The notes below the pieces were generated by a model. The model worked only from the letters and a program-made list of their open reading frames with translations. It did no database searches and was not told where the DNA came from. A stretch of 21,154 bases of DNA from IMG/VR virus record IMGVR_UViG_3300025759_009321, positions 1 through 21,154 of that record; one strand, given 5' to 3'. Made by a program: the position numbers and the translations under genes. Below are positions 1 to 6,396 of the stretch, one piece after another. Positions within the stretch are counted from its first letter, which is position 1, and every line of letters begins with the position of its first letter. Origin of the DNA: a virus.

Positions 1-158
1 ACAAAGTACCCAAGTATTTTACGGGTCGAAACAAAGACGTTATCATATGTTCTAAGTGTTATAACGAACACTGGGGCGGCGTCTTTGATTATAAAGAAAA
101 AGAGTTTGTATGTCCTGTATGTGCAAACGGAAAGGATACTGATGAAACTAACGTTTGA
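1..158 (+). CDS. Zinc-ribbon protein, C-terminal fragment (5' end outside window)
   Basis: Frame 3 is open from the window edge to TGA at 156-158 and gives the last 51 residues of a protein. Two CxxC pairs, CSKC and CPVC, lie about 20 residues apart in a short beta-type context (YNEHWGGVFDYKEKEFVCPVC), the usual layout of a four-cysteine zinc ribbon. Such ribbons bind nucleic acid or protein, but no specific function can be read from this fragment. The stop overlaps the start of the DNA polymerase gene at 142, so the two are probably translationally coupled and belong to the replication operon. A frame for the polymerase could in principle open at 85, but that would run antagonistically through this zinc-ribbon frame. 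I do not recognise the full gene. Confidence 0.65.
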   Translation, partial: KVPKYFTGRNKDVIICSKCYNEHWGGVFDYKEKEFVCPVCANGKDTDETNV

Positions 159-1944
159 TATTGAGACCGATGGCATTGAAGCAACTAAAGTTTGGTGCAT
201 TGTAGCTCAAGACGTTGACACAAAGAAAATCTATAAGTGGAGACCGGATGATATCGAGTCTGGTCTTGCTTTCCTAATGAATGCAGAAGCATTAATAGGT
301 CATAACATTATTGGCTATGACTTAGCTGTACTCGAAGGGTTATATGGTGTTGATTTACTTAGTAAAAAGACATATGACACCTGGATTATGAGTCAGGTAT
401 TGAACTATAAGAGACCACATAAGCATGGTCTTGGTGGCTGGGGTGAACACCTTGGTTACAACAAACTAGAGTTCGATAACTGGTCTGAGTTTAGTGAAGA
501 GATGCTTACGTATTGTGTAAGAGACGTTGAACTTAACACACGAGTATATGAACTATTACTCGCTGAGTTCAAAGATCAAGTCTCGACTAAGCCTATGCTG
601 GCTAACGGTATGAGGGCAGAGCATGATGCAGCTGTATTCGAAGCTAGAGTAAGAATGAATGGTTGGTTGTTTGATCTTGATTCAGCTGGTAGACTGCTTA
701 AAGAAATGTCTAGCGAGCTATCAGAGATTGAATCACGGATTCACCCTCAACTACCTGAGATGACTATCATGGTAGACAAACAACCTAAGAAAGCTAAGTA
801 TACGAAGGCCGGTAAATTTACTGCAGTGACTAAGCGATTACTCACTGAGTATCTTGACGGAGAAGAACCAGACGAAATGGAGTGGCCACCTGAGAAAGAA
901 TTTCAGCGTAGCTACGTTACACAAGTAACTCTAAGCAACATGGAAGAGGTTAAAGAATGGCTGTATACAATAGGCTGGAAGCCCGATGATTGGAACTACA
1001 AGAAGGTCGGATACGAGTTTCATAAAGTCAGCCCGAAACTCACATCAACGTCACTTGCTTTACTCGGTGAGGTCGGCAAAGATATTGATCGATACTACAC
1101 GACAAGATCGAGAAGGTCTATACTCGAAGGCTGGATTGCAACGTCTAAGGGCAACAGGTTACATGGACGAATGTGGGTTATCGGTACGCCAACCTATCGA
1201 GCCAGACACGAAGTAATTACTAACCTACCTAGTGTTGACGCTGCATGGGGTAAGGAGATGCGTAGTCTCTTTATTTGTGAGGACGGATACAAGGTAGTAG
1301 GTGCTGACTCAGCAGGTAATCAAATGAGAGCATTGTGTCACTACATAGGTGATGATGCCTTCACCAAGGAGGTTACAAGTGGTGACATTCATTCCTATAA
1401 TGCCAACATTCTGGGATGTGATCGTGGTGCTGCTAAAAGGTGGCTTTACGCTTATCTTTTTGGTGGCGGTGGTAAGAAGCTCGGTACTATTCTTACAGGT
1501 AAGCCGAATGCTACGTCAGGGGATGCTTCCAAGAAGAAATATCAATCAGCAATTCCTGGACTTGGAAAGCTTAAATCGAAACTGGATCAGATATACCAGC
1601 AGACTAACCACGGTTATGGTAATGCATTTATTCCTGGCCTTGATGGTCGCCGTGTGTATGTTGGTTCTGCTCATCAGGCTTTAAACTATCTACTACAATC
1701 AGCAGAGGCTATCACTTGTAAGGCAGCTGTTGGTTATGCCATGCATAAAATACGAGAAGAAGGCTTGGATGCATATCCGGTTATCTTCTATCACGATGAG
1801 ATGGCATGGGTTGCTAAAGAAAGTGACGCAGCTAGGGTACTAGAGATCTGTGTTGAGTCATTTAAAGAAGCACCTAAACAATTCAATGTGCAGTGTATGG
1901 ATGGCGATGGTGTCATTGGTAGCTGCTACGCAGACGTTCATTAG
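142..1944 (+). CDS. Family A (Pol I / T7 gp5-type) replicative DNA polymerase with 3'-5' proofreading exonuclease
   Basis: Replicative DNA polymerase, 600 aa. Proofreading domain at the N terminus: Exo I D6-I-E8, Exo II N55...Y59-D60, Exo III Y124...D128. Polymerase domain: motif A GADSAGNQMR with metal ligand D389; motif B (O helix) R428-x3-K432-x3-Y436; motif C H551-D552-E553. It is about 100 residues shorter than T7 gp5, so a T7-type thioredoxin-binding insertion is probably absent. ATG 142 is chosen because AAAGGA (131-136) sits 5 bases upstream and the exonuclease motif follows at once; an upstream in-frame ATG at 85 lacks this and overlaps the zinc-ribbon gene. Oddities: the position of the T7 E480 / Klenow E710 steric gate is Gln (Q394), and the O-helix aromatic is Tyr, as in T7. 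Family assignment is secure. Confidence 0.97.
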   Translation: MKLTFDIETDGIEATKVWCIVAQDVDTKKIYKWRPDDIESGLAFLMNAEALIGHNIIGYDLAVLEGLYGVDLLSKKTYDTWIMSQVLNYKRPHKHGLGGWGEHLGYNKLEFDNWSEFSEEMLTYCVRDVELNTRVYELLLAEFKDQVSTKPMLANGMRAEHDAAVFEARVRMNGWLFDLDSAGRLLKEMSSELSEIESRIHPQLPEMTIMVDKQPKKAKYTKAGKFTAVTKRLLTEYLDGEEPDEMEWPPEKEFQRSYVTQVTLSNMEEVKEWLYTIGWKPDDWNYKKVGYEFHKVSPKLTSTSLALLGEVGKDIDRYYTTRSRRSILEGWIATSKGNRLHGRMWVIGTPTYRARHEVITNLPSVDAAWGKEMRSLFICEDGYKVVGADSAGNQMRALCHYIGDDAFTKEVTSGDIHSYNANILGCDRGAAKRWLYAYLFGGGGKKLGTILTGKPNATSGDASKKKYQSAIPGLGKLKSKLDQIYQQTNHGYGNAFIPGLDGRRVYVGSAHQALNYLLQSAEAITCKAAVGYAMHKIREEGLDAYPVIFYHDEMAWVAKESDAARVLEICVESFKEAPKQFNVQCMDGDGVIGSCYADVH

Positions 1945-1956
1945 AAAGGAAACGTT

Positions 1957-2166
1957 ATGGGTAAGATGAAAGATCACCTTATAGGACTTGAAGAATACTT
2001 CTGGTATATGGCAAATCAAACCGTATCTGGTTGTGAAAACGTAGAAGACTTTGTATCAGAGATGTCTGAGTATAAACAATATCTACCACTATTAGATGAC
2101 TCTGAATTCACTGAAGTAGTAGTAGATGCTTTCAATCACTACTGGGAAGAGAAAGGACACGCATAA
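1957..2166 (+). CDS. Small acidic hypothetical protein
   Basis: A 69-aa ORF in the 221-base space between the DNA polymerase and exonuclease genes. It has a good SD (AAAGGAAACGTT before ATG) and its TAA overlaps the ATG of the next gene by one base, both typical of genuine genes in this operon. The product is rich in Asp, Glu and Tyr (EEYFWYMANQ, EDFVSEMSEYKQYLPLLDD), looks helical, and has no signal peptide or membrane segment. I do not recognise the family. Its place between two replication enzymes suggests an accessory role in DNA metabolism, but that is only context. Confidence 0.75.
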   Translation: MGKMKDHLIGLEEYFWYMANQTVSGCENVEDFVSEMSEYKQYLPLLDDSEFTEVVVDAFNHYWEEKGHA

Positions 2167-2852
2167 TGTTAGCGATAGTAGACACTGACAGCTGCATCTA
2201 TCAAGCAGCATGGCAGCAAGAGTCTGTCGAATCAGCGTTAAGTAATTATAAACATTTAATAAATCAGAACTGGATAACACCAGTCTGGGCTGATGAACAC
2301 GTTGCTTATTGCGGAGGTAAAGATAACTTTCGCCATAAGCTTTGCCCTAACTATAAGGCTAATCGTAAGGATCCACCGGATGATGCTAAGTTCTTTCGTC
2401 CACTAATGGAGCGTATTGTCGAGGAAGGCTTAGCTATACCCTCAAATGGTATGGAGGCTGATGACATGGTACGTATTAAAGCTACTGAGTGTGCATCACT
2501 CAACGTAGACTTTACTATAGTACATATCGATAAGGATCTTGATTGTATTCCGGGGAAACATTACAACCCTCATAAGGAGACCTTCTATGAGATTGATGTT
2601 GACGCAGCTGATCTGTTTTATTGGACTCAAATGCTGAAGGGTGATCCAACCGATAACCTTCCAGGGCTACCTAAGATCGGACCAAAGAAAGCAGAGAAGA
2701 TGCTTAAGGGTGTACCGCTAGGTAGACGTAAACAGAGAGTACTTGCTGCATACAGAGCTAAATACGGTCGAGTTGACTGGAAAGAAAAGCTATTGGAAAC
2801 AGCAAACGGTATTCATATTTTAAGGAGTCATAATGACTACTTCTCGATTTAA
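2166..2852 (+). CDS. 5'-3' exonuclease / flap endonuclease (T7 gp6-like)
   Basis: Structure-specific 5' nuclease of the FEN/PIN superfamily, 228 aa, expected to remove RNA primers and degrade DNA for recombination or nucleotide recycling. Metal-binding acidic residues are visible in order: D6 and D8 (VDTDSCIY), the EADD cluster (E98, D99, D100), D122 and D124 (HIDKDLD), D160 and D163. A helical-arch basic patch is NFRHKLCPNYKANR (54-67), with K63 and R67 conserved in type. The helix-3-turn-helix DNA-binding motif is LPGLPKIGPKKAEKML (165-180). An AAAGGA SD lies upstream and the ATG overlaps the previous stop. The last 20 bases overlap the next gene. The order polymerase, exonuclease, primase-helicase group resembles T7-like replication modules. 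Confidence 0.95.
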   Translation: MLAIVDTDSCIYQAAWQQESVESALSNYKHLINQNWITPVWADEHVAYCGGKDNFRHKLCPNYKANRKDPPDDAKFFRPLMERIVEEGLAIPSNGMEADDMVRIKATECASLNVDFTIVHIDKDLDCIPGKHYNPHKETFYEIDVDAADLFYWTQMLKGDPTDNLPGLPKIGPKKAEKMLKGVPLGRRKQRVLAAYRAKYGRVDWKEKLLETANGIHILRSHNDYFSI

Positions 2853-3468
2853 CAACCATGAACGTTGGCATAACGTACAGGTTGAACGTGTTACTCAGTT
2901 CGATAGTCACGACTGGTGTGGCATTATCACAAAAGAACACGGTGAAATACGGTGTAAGCGTAGAAATAAGAAACGCTTTAAACTAAAGAAAGGATTTAAA
3001 GGTCCAATCACTGTTTTCTTTTATCAAGGTAAGACACCAACGATTGCTGACGATCCACGTGGTCACATTGAAGTAGAAAGTCACTGGACTATTCTTAATC
3101 CAGAGGTCTTTGATGAATCACATCATGGCTTTCTTTATATCATCACGGATAAACGTAATGATAGACGCTATATCGGCGTTAAAACACTACATACTAGCTG
3201 GAAGGGCTATACTAGTTCTTCCTCAGAACTCAACGAAGAAATAACTAAAGCAGGTAAAGAGAACTTTACTTTCAATATCTTGTTCTCTTGCCCAATGAAA
3301 GGTGATCTTAGTTATATGGAAGCCTATATGATTATGATCACACATGCCCTATGCTCTGATGAGTGGTATAATAAATGGGTGCATGAAATTAGGTTTAAAC
3401 CCGCAATGAAGGATATGGAGAGACAAATTGAAATCGCCAAAGACTATTCGCAACCCCTACCACAATGA
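2833..3468 (+). CDS. GIY-YIG endonuclease-like protein
   Basis: Predicted endonuclease of the GIY-YIG superfamily, 211 aa. The signature is split as G99-F-L-Y102 and Y113-I-G115, followed by W123-K-G-Y126 and TSSSSEL, a glutamate in a helix (E163) and an asparagine (N180) at about the I-TevI E75 and N90 spacing. The I-TevI arginine and histidine after YVG are not visible; the YIGVK...W..Y...SS pattern instead resembles phage segE-like variants. The first 90 residues are Lys/Arg-rich and unrecognised, perhaps a DNA-binding part. AAGGAG at 2822-2827 is 5 bases before ATG 2833, and the gene starts inside the exonuclease frame, unlike a freshly inserted homing cassette. It could be a homing nuclease or a resident junction or host-DNA nuclease standing in for a T7 gp3-type enzyme, which is not seen here. 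Confidence 0.75.
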   Translation: MTTSRFNNHERWHNVQVERVTQFDSHDWCGIITKEHGEIRCKRRNKKRFKLKKGFKGPITVFFYQGKTPTIADDPRGHIEVESHWTILNPEVFDESHHGFLYIITDKRNDRRYIGVKTLHTSWKGYTSSSSELNEEITKAGKENFTFNILFSCPMKGDLSYMEAYMIMITHALCSDEWYNKWVHEIRFKPAMKDMERQIEIAKDYSQPLPQ

Positions 3469-3655
3469 CATTAGAAAGTATAAGGTTATTCCTAATGAAC
3501 GTGCAGAGGTAACTGAAGAAGATTGGGATGAAGATCTAATCGATCTATTCAATAACAAGCAGCAGAAAGCTGAAAAGATTATAAAGTCAGATAGAGCTAG
3601 AAACCGAAGGAAGGAAGCTCGATATGCCAAAGAAGATAGAATATACGGAAAGTAA
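3428..3655 (+). CDS. Small charged hypothetical protein, TTG start
   Basis: A 75-aa reading frame overlapping the end of the GIY-YIG gene by 41 bases and the start of the primase-helicase by 32 bases. No ATG or GTG lies in frame after the upstream stop at 3407; TTG 3428 has GGAG at 3417-3420, 7 bases upstream, so a TTG start is likely. The N-terminal half is mixed charge with an acidic stretch (EVTEEDWDEDLIDLF); the C-terminal half is strongly basic and helical (KAEKIIKSDRARNRRKEARY), which could bind nucleic acid. The frame fills a 155-base gap otherwise without a gene. The family is not recognised. Confidence 0.65.
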   Translation: MKSPKTIRNPYHNDIRKYKVIPNERAEVTEEDWDEDLIDLFNNKQQKAEKIIKSDRARNRRKEARYAKEDRIYGK

Positions 3656-5285
3656 AGAAATAGGTAAGACAGCTTGTCCCGCTTGTCCTTCAAGCGATGG
3701 CTTTGCTGTATACGATGATGGACACGGTTACTGCTATGTATGTAACCACTATGAAAAAGAAATCGGAAAGGAAGAGGAAATGCCTCTTGATACTAACACA
3801 CCTAGCCTTGAGCTATTTGAAGCAAACCTCGGCGATTGTCGTGGTGTACAAGACCGTAGAATAACTAAGACTATTGCAGAACACTACGGTGTTCGTGTTA
3901 ACTATGATAGTGACCGCAATATTATTGCTTATAACTATCCTTATTATGCGGATACACATCACCCCATTGCCTACAAAACAAGAACACTACCTAAACAATT
4001 CAAGACAGTAGGAGACTTTAAAGATGTTTGGCCTTTCGGCGTTCACGCTTTTCATGCGGGAGGAAAGAGACTTGTCATCACTGAAGGCGAGTTCGATGCG
4101 ATGGCGGTCGCGCAAGCTTCGTATGACCACTATAATAAAATCTATCCTGTCATCTCGGTAGCAAGTGCTTCTAACCTCAAGAGTCTTCTTCATGCTCGGA
4201 CATGGATTAGATCCTTTGAGGAAGTTGTTCTATTCTTTGACAATGATACTGCAGGACAAAAGGCTATTAAAGATGCCGCTAATATTATCGGTATCGATAA
4301 AGTAAAGATAGCTTCTTTAGGTACAGTAGCTAAAGATCCCTGTGAGTTGTACGTAGCTGCAGGTAAAGACGGTGTTATGCGTGCTGTATGGGATGCACAA
4401 CCCTATAGTCCAGCGGGTATTGTGGTAGGCCATGAACCTGTATGGGAACAATACCTATCTCGGCAAGCTACTGAGTCAGTGCCTTATCCGGATTGCTTAG
4501 ACGGTATCAATGAGAAGACTAAGGGTATGCGCTTCGGTGAGATAACCTTGTTTACTTCTGGTACTGGCAGCGGAAAAAGTACTGTCATTAAAGAAATTGT
4601 ACTTGACTTATTAGATAAAACTAGTTATAAGGTAGGTATGATCTCTCTTGAAGAGAGTATTGGCGATACCGCAGAAAAGTTTATTCAGATGAAACTTAAA
4701 CAAAACCTGCAAGAGTTCGATGTACCACTCGATATACAGGAAGCAGCATCAAAGGAGGTGTTTGGTAGTGAACGTCTTGTATTGCTTGATCACCAAGGTT
4801 CTGTTGGTGATGAGTCACTCATTGATAAGATTGAGTATATGGCTCTTATGGGTTGTAAGTATCTTATTCTCGATCACATTACGATTGCAGTATCAGAGGG
4901 CGCAGAAGGTTACTCTGGCAATGAGGCTATCGACAAGGTTATGTCAGACCTACTTAAGATTACTAAGAAGCATAACATCTGGCTTGGAGTTATATCTCAT
5001 CTACGGAAAGTACAGGGCGGCGGTACCACATTCGAGCAAGGTAAGTTACCTAGCATGGATGATATCAAAGGCTCTGGATCCATCAAGCAAATCTCTTTCG
5101 ATATTATCGGGTTCTCTAGAGATATGGCTAATGAAAATGAAGAAGTTAGAAATACTATTGAGTTCATCGTACTCAAGAGCCGCTTTTCTGGTAAGACAGG
5201 ACCAGCGGGTTCGGTTAAATACAACCATGAGACTACGCGGTTAGAATATAATAACAATAACATTGACTTTGAGGTGCTACCATGA
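3624..5285 (+). CDS. Primase-helicase (T7 gp4-type)
   Basis: Bifunctional replication protein, 553 aa, that primes lagging-strand synthesis and unwinds DNA as a hexameric ring. Domains in order: zinc-binding primer-recognition domain (C18/C21, C37/C40); TOPRIM primase fold with E154-G-E156 and D206-N-D208; RecA-like helicase with Walker A SGTGSGKST (312-320), catalytic glutamate in SLEES (343-344), Walker B LILDH (D417), sensor H459 in VISHLRK, and arginine finger R520 in KSRFSGKTG. Length and order match T7 gp4 (566 aa). A strong SD, AAGGAAGGAAG (3607-3617), precedes ATG 3624. A second SD and in-frame ATG (codon 53, 3780) lie just after the zinc domain, predicting a short helicase form like T7 gp4B. 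The stop overlaps the next gene in ATGA fashion. Confidence 0.96.
   Translation: MPKKIEYTESKEIGKTACPACPSSDGFAVYDDGHGYCYVCNHYEKEIGKEEEMPLDTNTPSLELFEANLGDCRGVQDRRITKTIAEHYGVRVNYDSDRNIIAYNYPYYADTHHPIAYKTRTLPKQFKTVGDFKDVWPFGVHAFHAGGKRLVITEGEFDAMAVAQASYDHYNKIYPVISVASASNLKSLLHARTWIRSFEEVVLFFDNDTAGQKAIKDAANIIGIDKVKIASLGTVAKDPCELYVAAGKDGVMRAVWDAQPYSPAGIVVGHEPVWEQYLSRQATESVPYPDCLDGINEKTKGMRFGEITLFTSGTGSGKSTVIKEIVLDLLDKTSYKVGMISLEESIGDTAEKFIQMKLKQNLQEFDVPLDIQEAASKEVFGSERLVLLDHQGSVGDESLIDKIEYMALMGCKYLILDHITIAVSEGAEGYSGNEAIDKVMSDLLKITKKHNIWLGVISHLRKVQGGGTTFEQGKLPSMDDIKGSGSIKQISFDIIGFSRDMANENEEVRNTIEFIVLKSRFSGKTGPAGSVKYNHETTRLEYNNNNIDFEVLP
3767..3782 (+). promoter_or_regulatory. Internal ribosome binding site and start for a short helicase form
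   Basis: AAAGGA at 3767-3772 followed 7 bases later by in-frame ATG 3780, codon 53 of the primase-helicase. Translation from here would give about 501 residues lacking all four zinc-ligand cysteines (18, 21, 37, 40) but keeping the TOPRIM and helicase domains. This parallels T7 gp4B, which starts at Met64 of gp4A. SD and spacing are directly visible; use of the site is inferred. Confidence 0.6.
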
Positions 5286-5473
5286 GCGAGACTGCTTTAT
5301 ATCATCAAATAGGTTTACTTCAACAAGAACTTGCTCATGCAAAAGAAATCATTGAAAGTCTTACTACGGAACGTAATAAGTTTCGTAGTCAGGCTATGAT
5401 GAGGGCAAATAAAATAGAGACATTATCAAATGAGATCAATAGTATTTATACGAAACAAGAGTATATCCCCTAG
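5282..5473 (+). CDS. Small coiled-coil hypothetical protein
   Basis: A 63-aa protein whose ATG overlaps the primase-helicase stop (ATGA), indicating translational coupling. Heptad-like spacing of hydrophobic residues runs through most of its length (YHQIGLLQQELAHAKEIIES, then KIETLSNEINSIY), so it should form a helical coiled coil and probably a dimer. There is no catalytic motif, signal peptide or membrane segment. The family is not recognised. Coupling to the helicase gene suggests, without proof, a replication-associated partner. Confidence 0.7.
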   Translation: MSETALYHQIGLLQQELAHAKEIIESLTTERNKFRSQAMMRANKIETLSNEINSIYTKQEYIP

Positions 5474-5600
5474 TCAAGACATTATTAAGCTATTAAATAG
5501 TCTTAGATCAAGGGGTACTGAGCCTATTGACTGGCACTATGATAACAACCATATAACATTCAGAGTAGAGGATGAAAATCATGGCGAAGAAAGCAGATAA
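5430..5600 (+). CDS. Candidate small ORF, 56 aa
   Basis: An in-frame ORF that bridges the space between the coiled-coil gene and the small basic gene, overlapping the first by 44 bases and the second by 20. Its second half (GTEPIDWHYDNNHITFRVED) has the mixed polar and aromatic composition of a real protein, and no other frame explains 5474-5580. The SD is weak (AGAG about 11 bases before the ATG), so expression may rely on coupling. The family is unknown. It may be real or an unused frame. Confidence 0.45.
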   Translation: MRSIVFIRNKSISPSQDIIKLLNSLRSRGTEPIDWHYDNNHITFRVEDENHGEESR

Positions 5601-5697
5601 TAGTAGGGATTACTTCCTTCTTAAACCACGCAAGCAGCGAACCTTCACAGGAAAGAAATATGCAGGACGTAAAAAGTATCGAGGACAAGGTCGATAA
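5581..5697 (+). CDS. Small basic hypothetical protein, 38 aa
   Basis: A very small, strongly basic protein (MAKKADNSRDYFLLKPRKQR, then GKKYAGRKKYRGQGR), about one third Lys plus Arg. An AGAGGA SD lies about 8 bases before ATG 5581; an alternative in-frame ATG at 5572 is too close to that SD. The composition suggests nucleic-acid binding, but there is no recognisable fold. It overlaps the proposed start of the deaminase by 38 bases, in keeping with the packed arrangement of this stretch. Confidence 0.5.
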   Translation: MAKKADNSRDYFLLKPRKQRTFTGKKYAGRKKYRGQGR

Positions 5698-6151
5698 CTA
5701 CAAAGGTTTTATTACCATGACAATAAAGGAAGAACGATATGATACACTCTATATGGACATCGCTAAGCGAGTTGCTCAAATGTCTTACGACAGCGACACG
5801 CAAGTTGGTGCAGTCATCGTTAAAGATGGAAACATTATTTCAATGGGCTGGAACGGCACTCCAAGCGGCTTTGACAATAACTGTAAACACCCTGAAACGG
5901 GTATCACTTTATCTACTGTTATTCATGCTGAAGCTAATGCAATCTGTAAGCTTGCTCGTACTAGCGGTGCTGGATTGGGTGCCACATTGTACACTACGCT
6001 CTCACCTTGTATCGAGTGCACTAAGCTTATCCTCCAATCTGGTATCAGCGAAGTTGTCGTTGATAAAGCGTATGAGAAAGATCTAGAAGGATTTAAAATT
6101 CTTAATGAGAAAGGTATGATAAGGGTATGCAAATCTATTACCAAAGAATAG
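5660..6151 (+). CDS. Deoxycytidylate (dCMP) deaminase
   Basis: Zinc-dependent deaminase converting dCMP to dUMP, feeding dTTP synthesis for phage DNA. The signatures are complete: H89-A-E91 (zinc ligand and proton-shuttling glutamate), P-C117-x2-C120 (zinc ligands), and the family-typical GWNGTPSGFDNNC (64-75 region) for substrate binding. Length (163 aa) fits bacterial and phage dCMP deaminases. ATG 5660 is preferred because AGGA lies 7 bases upstream; ATG 5717, with AAGG 10 bases upstream, would give a 144-aa protein that still holds the whole domain and would avoid overlap with the 38-aa ORF. No thymidylate synthase is seen in the window. Confidence 0.93.
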   Translation: MQDVKSIEDKVDNYKGFITMTIKEERYDTLYMDIAKRVAQMSYDSDTQVGAVIVKDGNIISMGWNGTPSGFDNNCKHPETGITLSTVIHAEANAICKLARTSGAGLGATLYTTLSPCIECTKLILQSGISEVVVDKAYEKDLEGFKILNEKGMIRVCKSITKE

Positions 6152-6396
6152 AGACTTTACCCGATTATGTTGCTTGGGTCCGATGTAATCCTGAAGATCG
6201 CAGTCAAGTAGAGGAAATGTTTCCTAAAGATAAATACGAACTACTGATTGCAGTACAACCTAACTATGACCCTATAACTTGTTCACAACAAGTACTTTAC
6301 AATCCACCCGCTCCAACTTGGGGCTTAGATGTATGGAAGAAAGAGGACGATGGAAGATATACGGAACTATCTACTAGAGAGAATCCGCAGCGATAA
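6127..6396 (+). CDS. Hypothetical protein, 89 aa
   Basis: An ORF starting 25 bases before the deaminase stop and ending inside the RNA polymerase N-terminal region. The sequence (ETLPDYVAWVRCNPEDRSQV, PKDKYELLIAVQPNYDPITC) looks like a folded cytosolic domain with alternating beta and helical segments. AAAGG lies 12 bases before the ATG, a rather long spacing, so coupling to the deaminase is possible. No family is recognised and no motif stands out. It covers 6152-6328, where no other frame codes. Confidence 0.6.
   Translation: MQIYYQRIETLPDYVAWVRCNPEDRSQVEEMFPKDKYELLIAVQPNYDPITCSQQVLYNPPAPTWGLDVWKKEDDGRYTELSTRENPQR

Noticed and set aside
85-141. Upstream in-frame ATG for the DNA polymerase
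   Set aside because: It has no SD, encodes a Lys-rich stretch before the conserved exonuclease motif, and lies over the zinc-ribbon frame; ATG 142 has AAAGGA at proper spacing.
4720-5244. 174-codon open frame inside the primase-helicase gene
   Set aside because: The product is Leu/Ser/Arg-rich and low in sense, lies fully within the helicase domain, and has no SD; it is a frame shadow.
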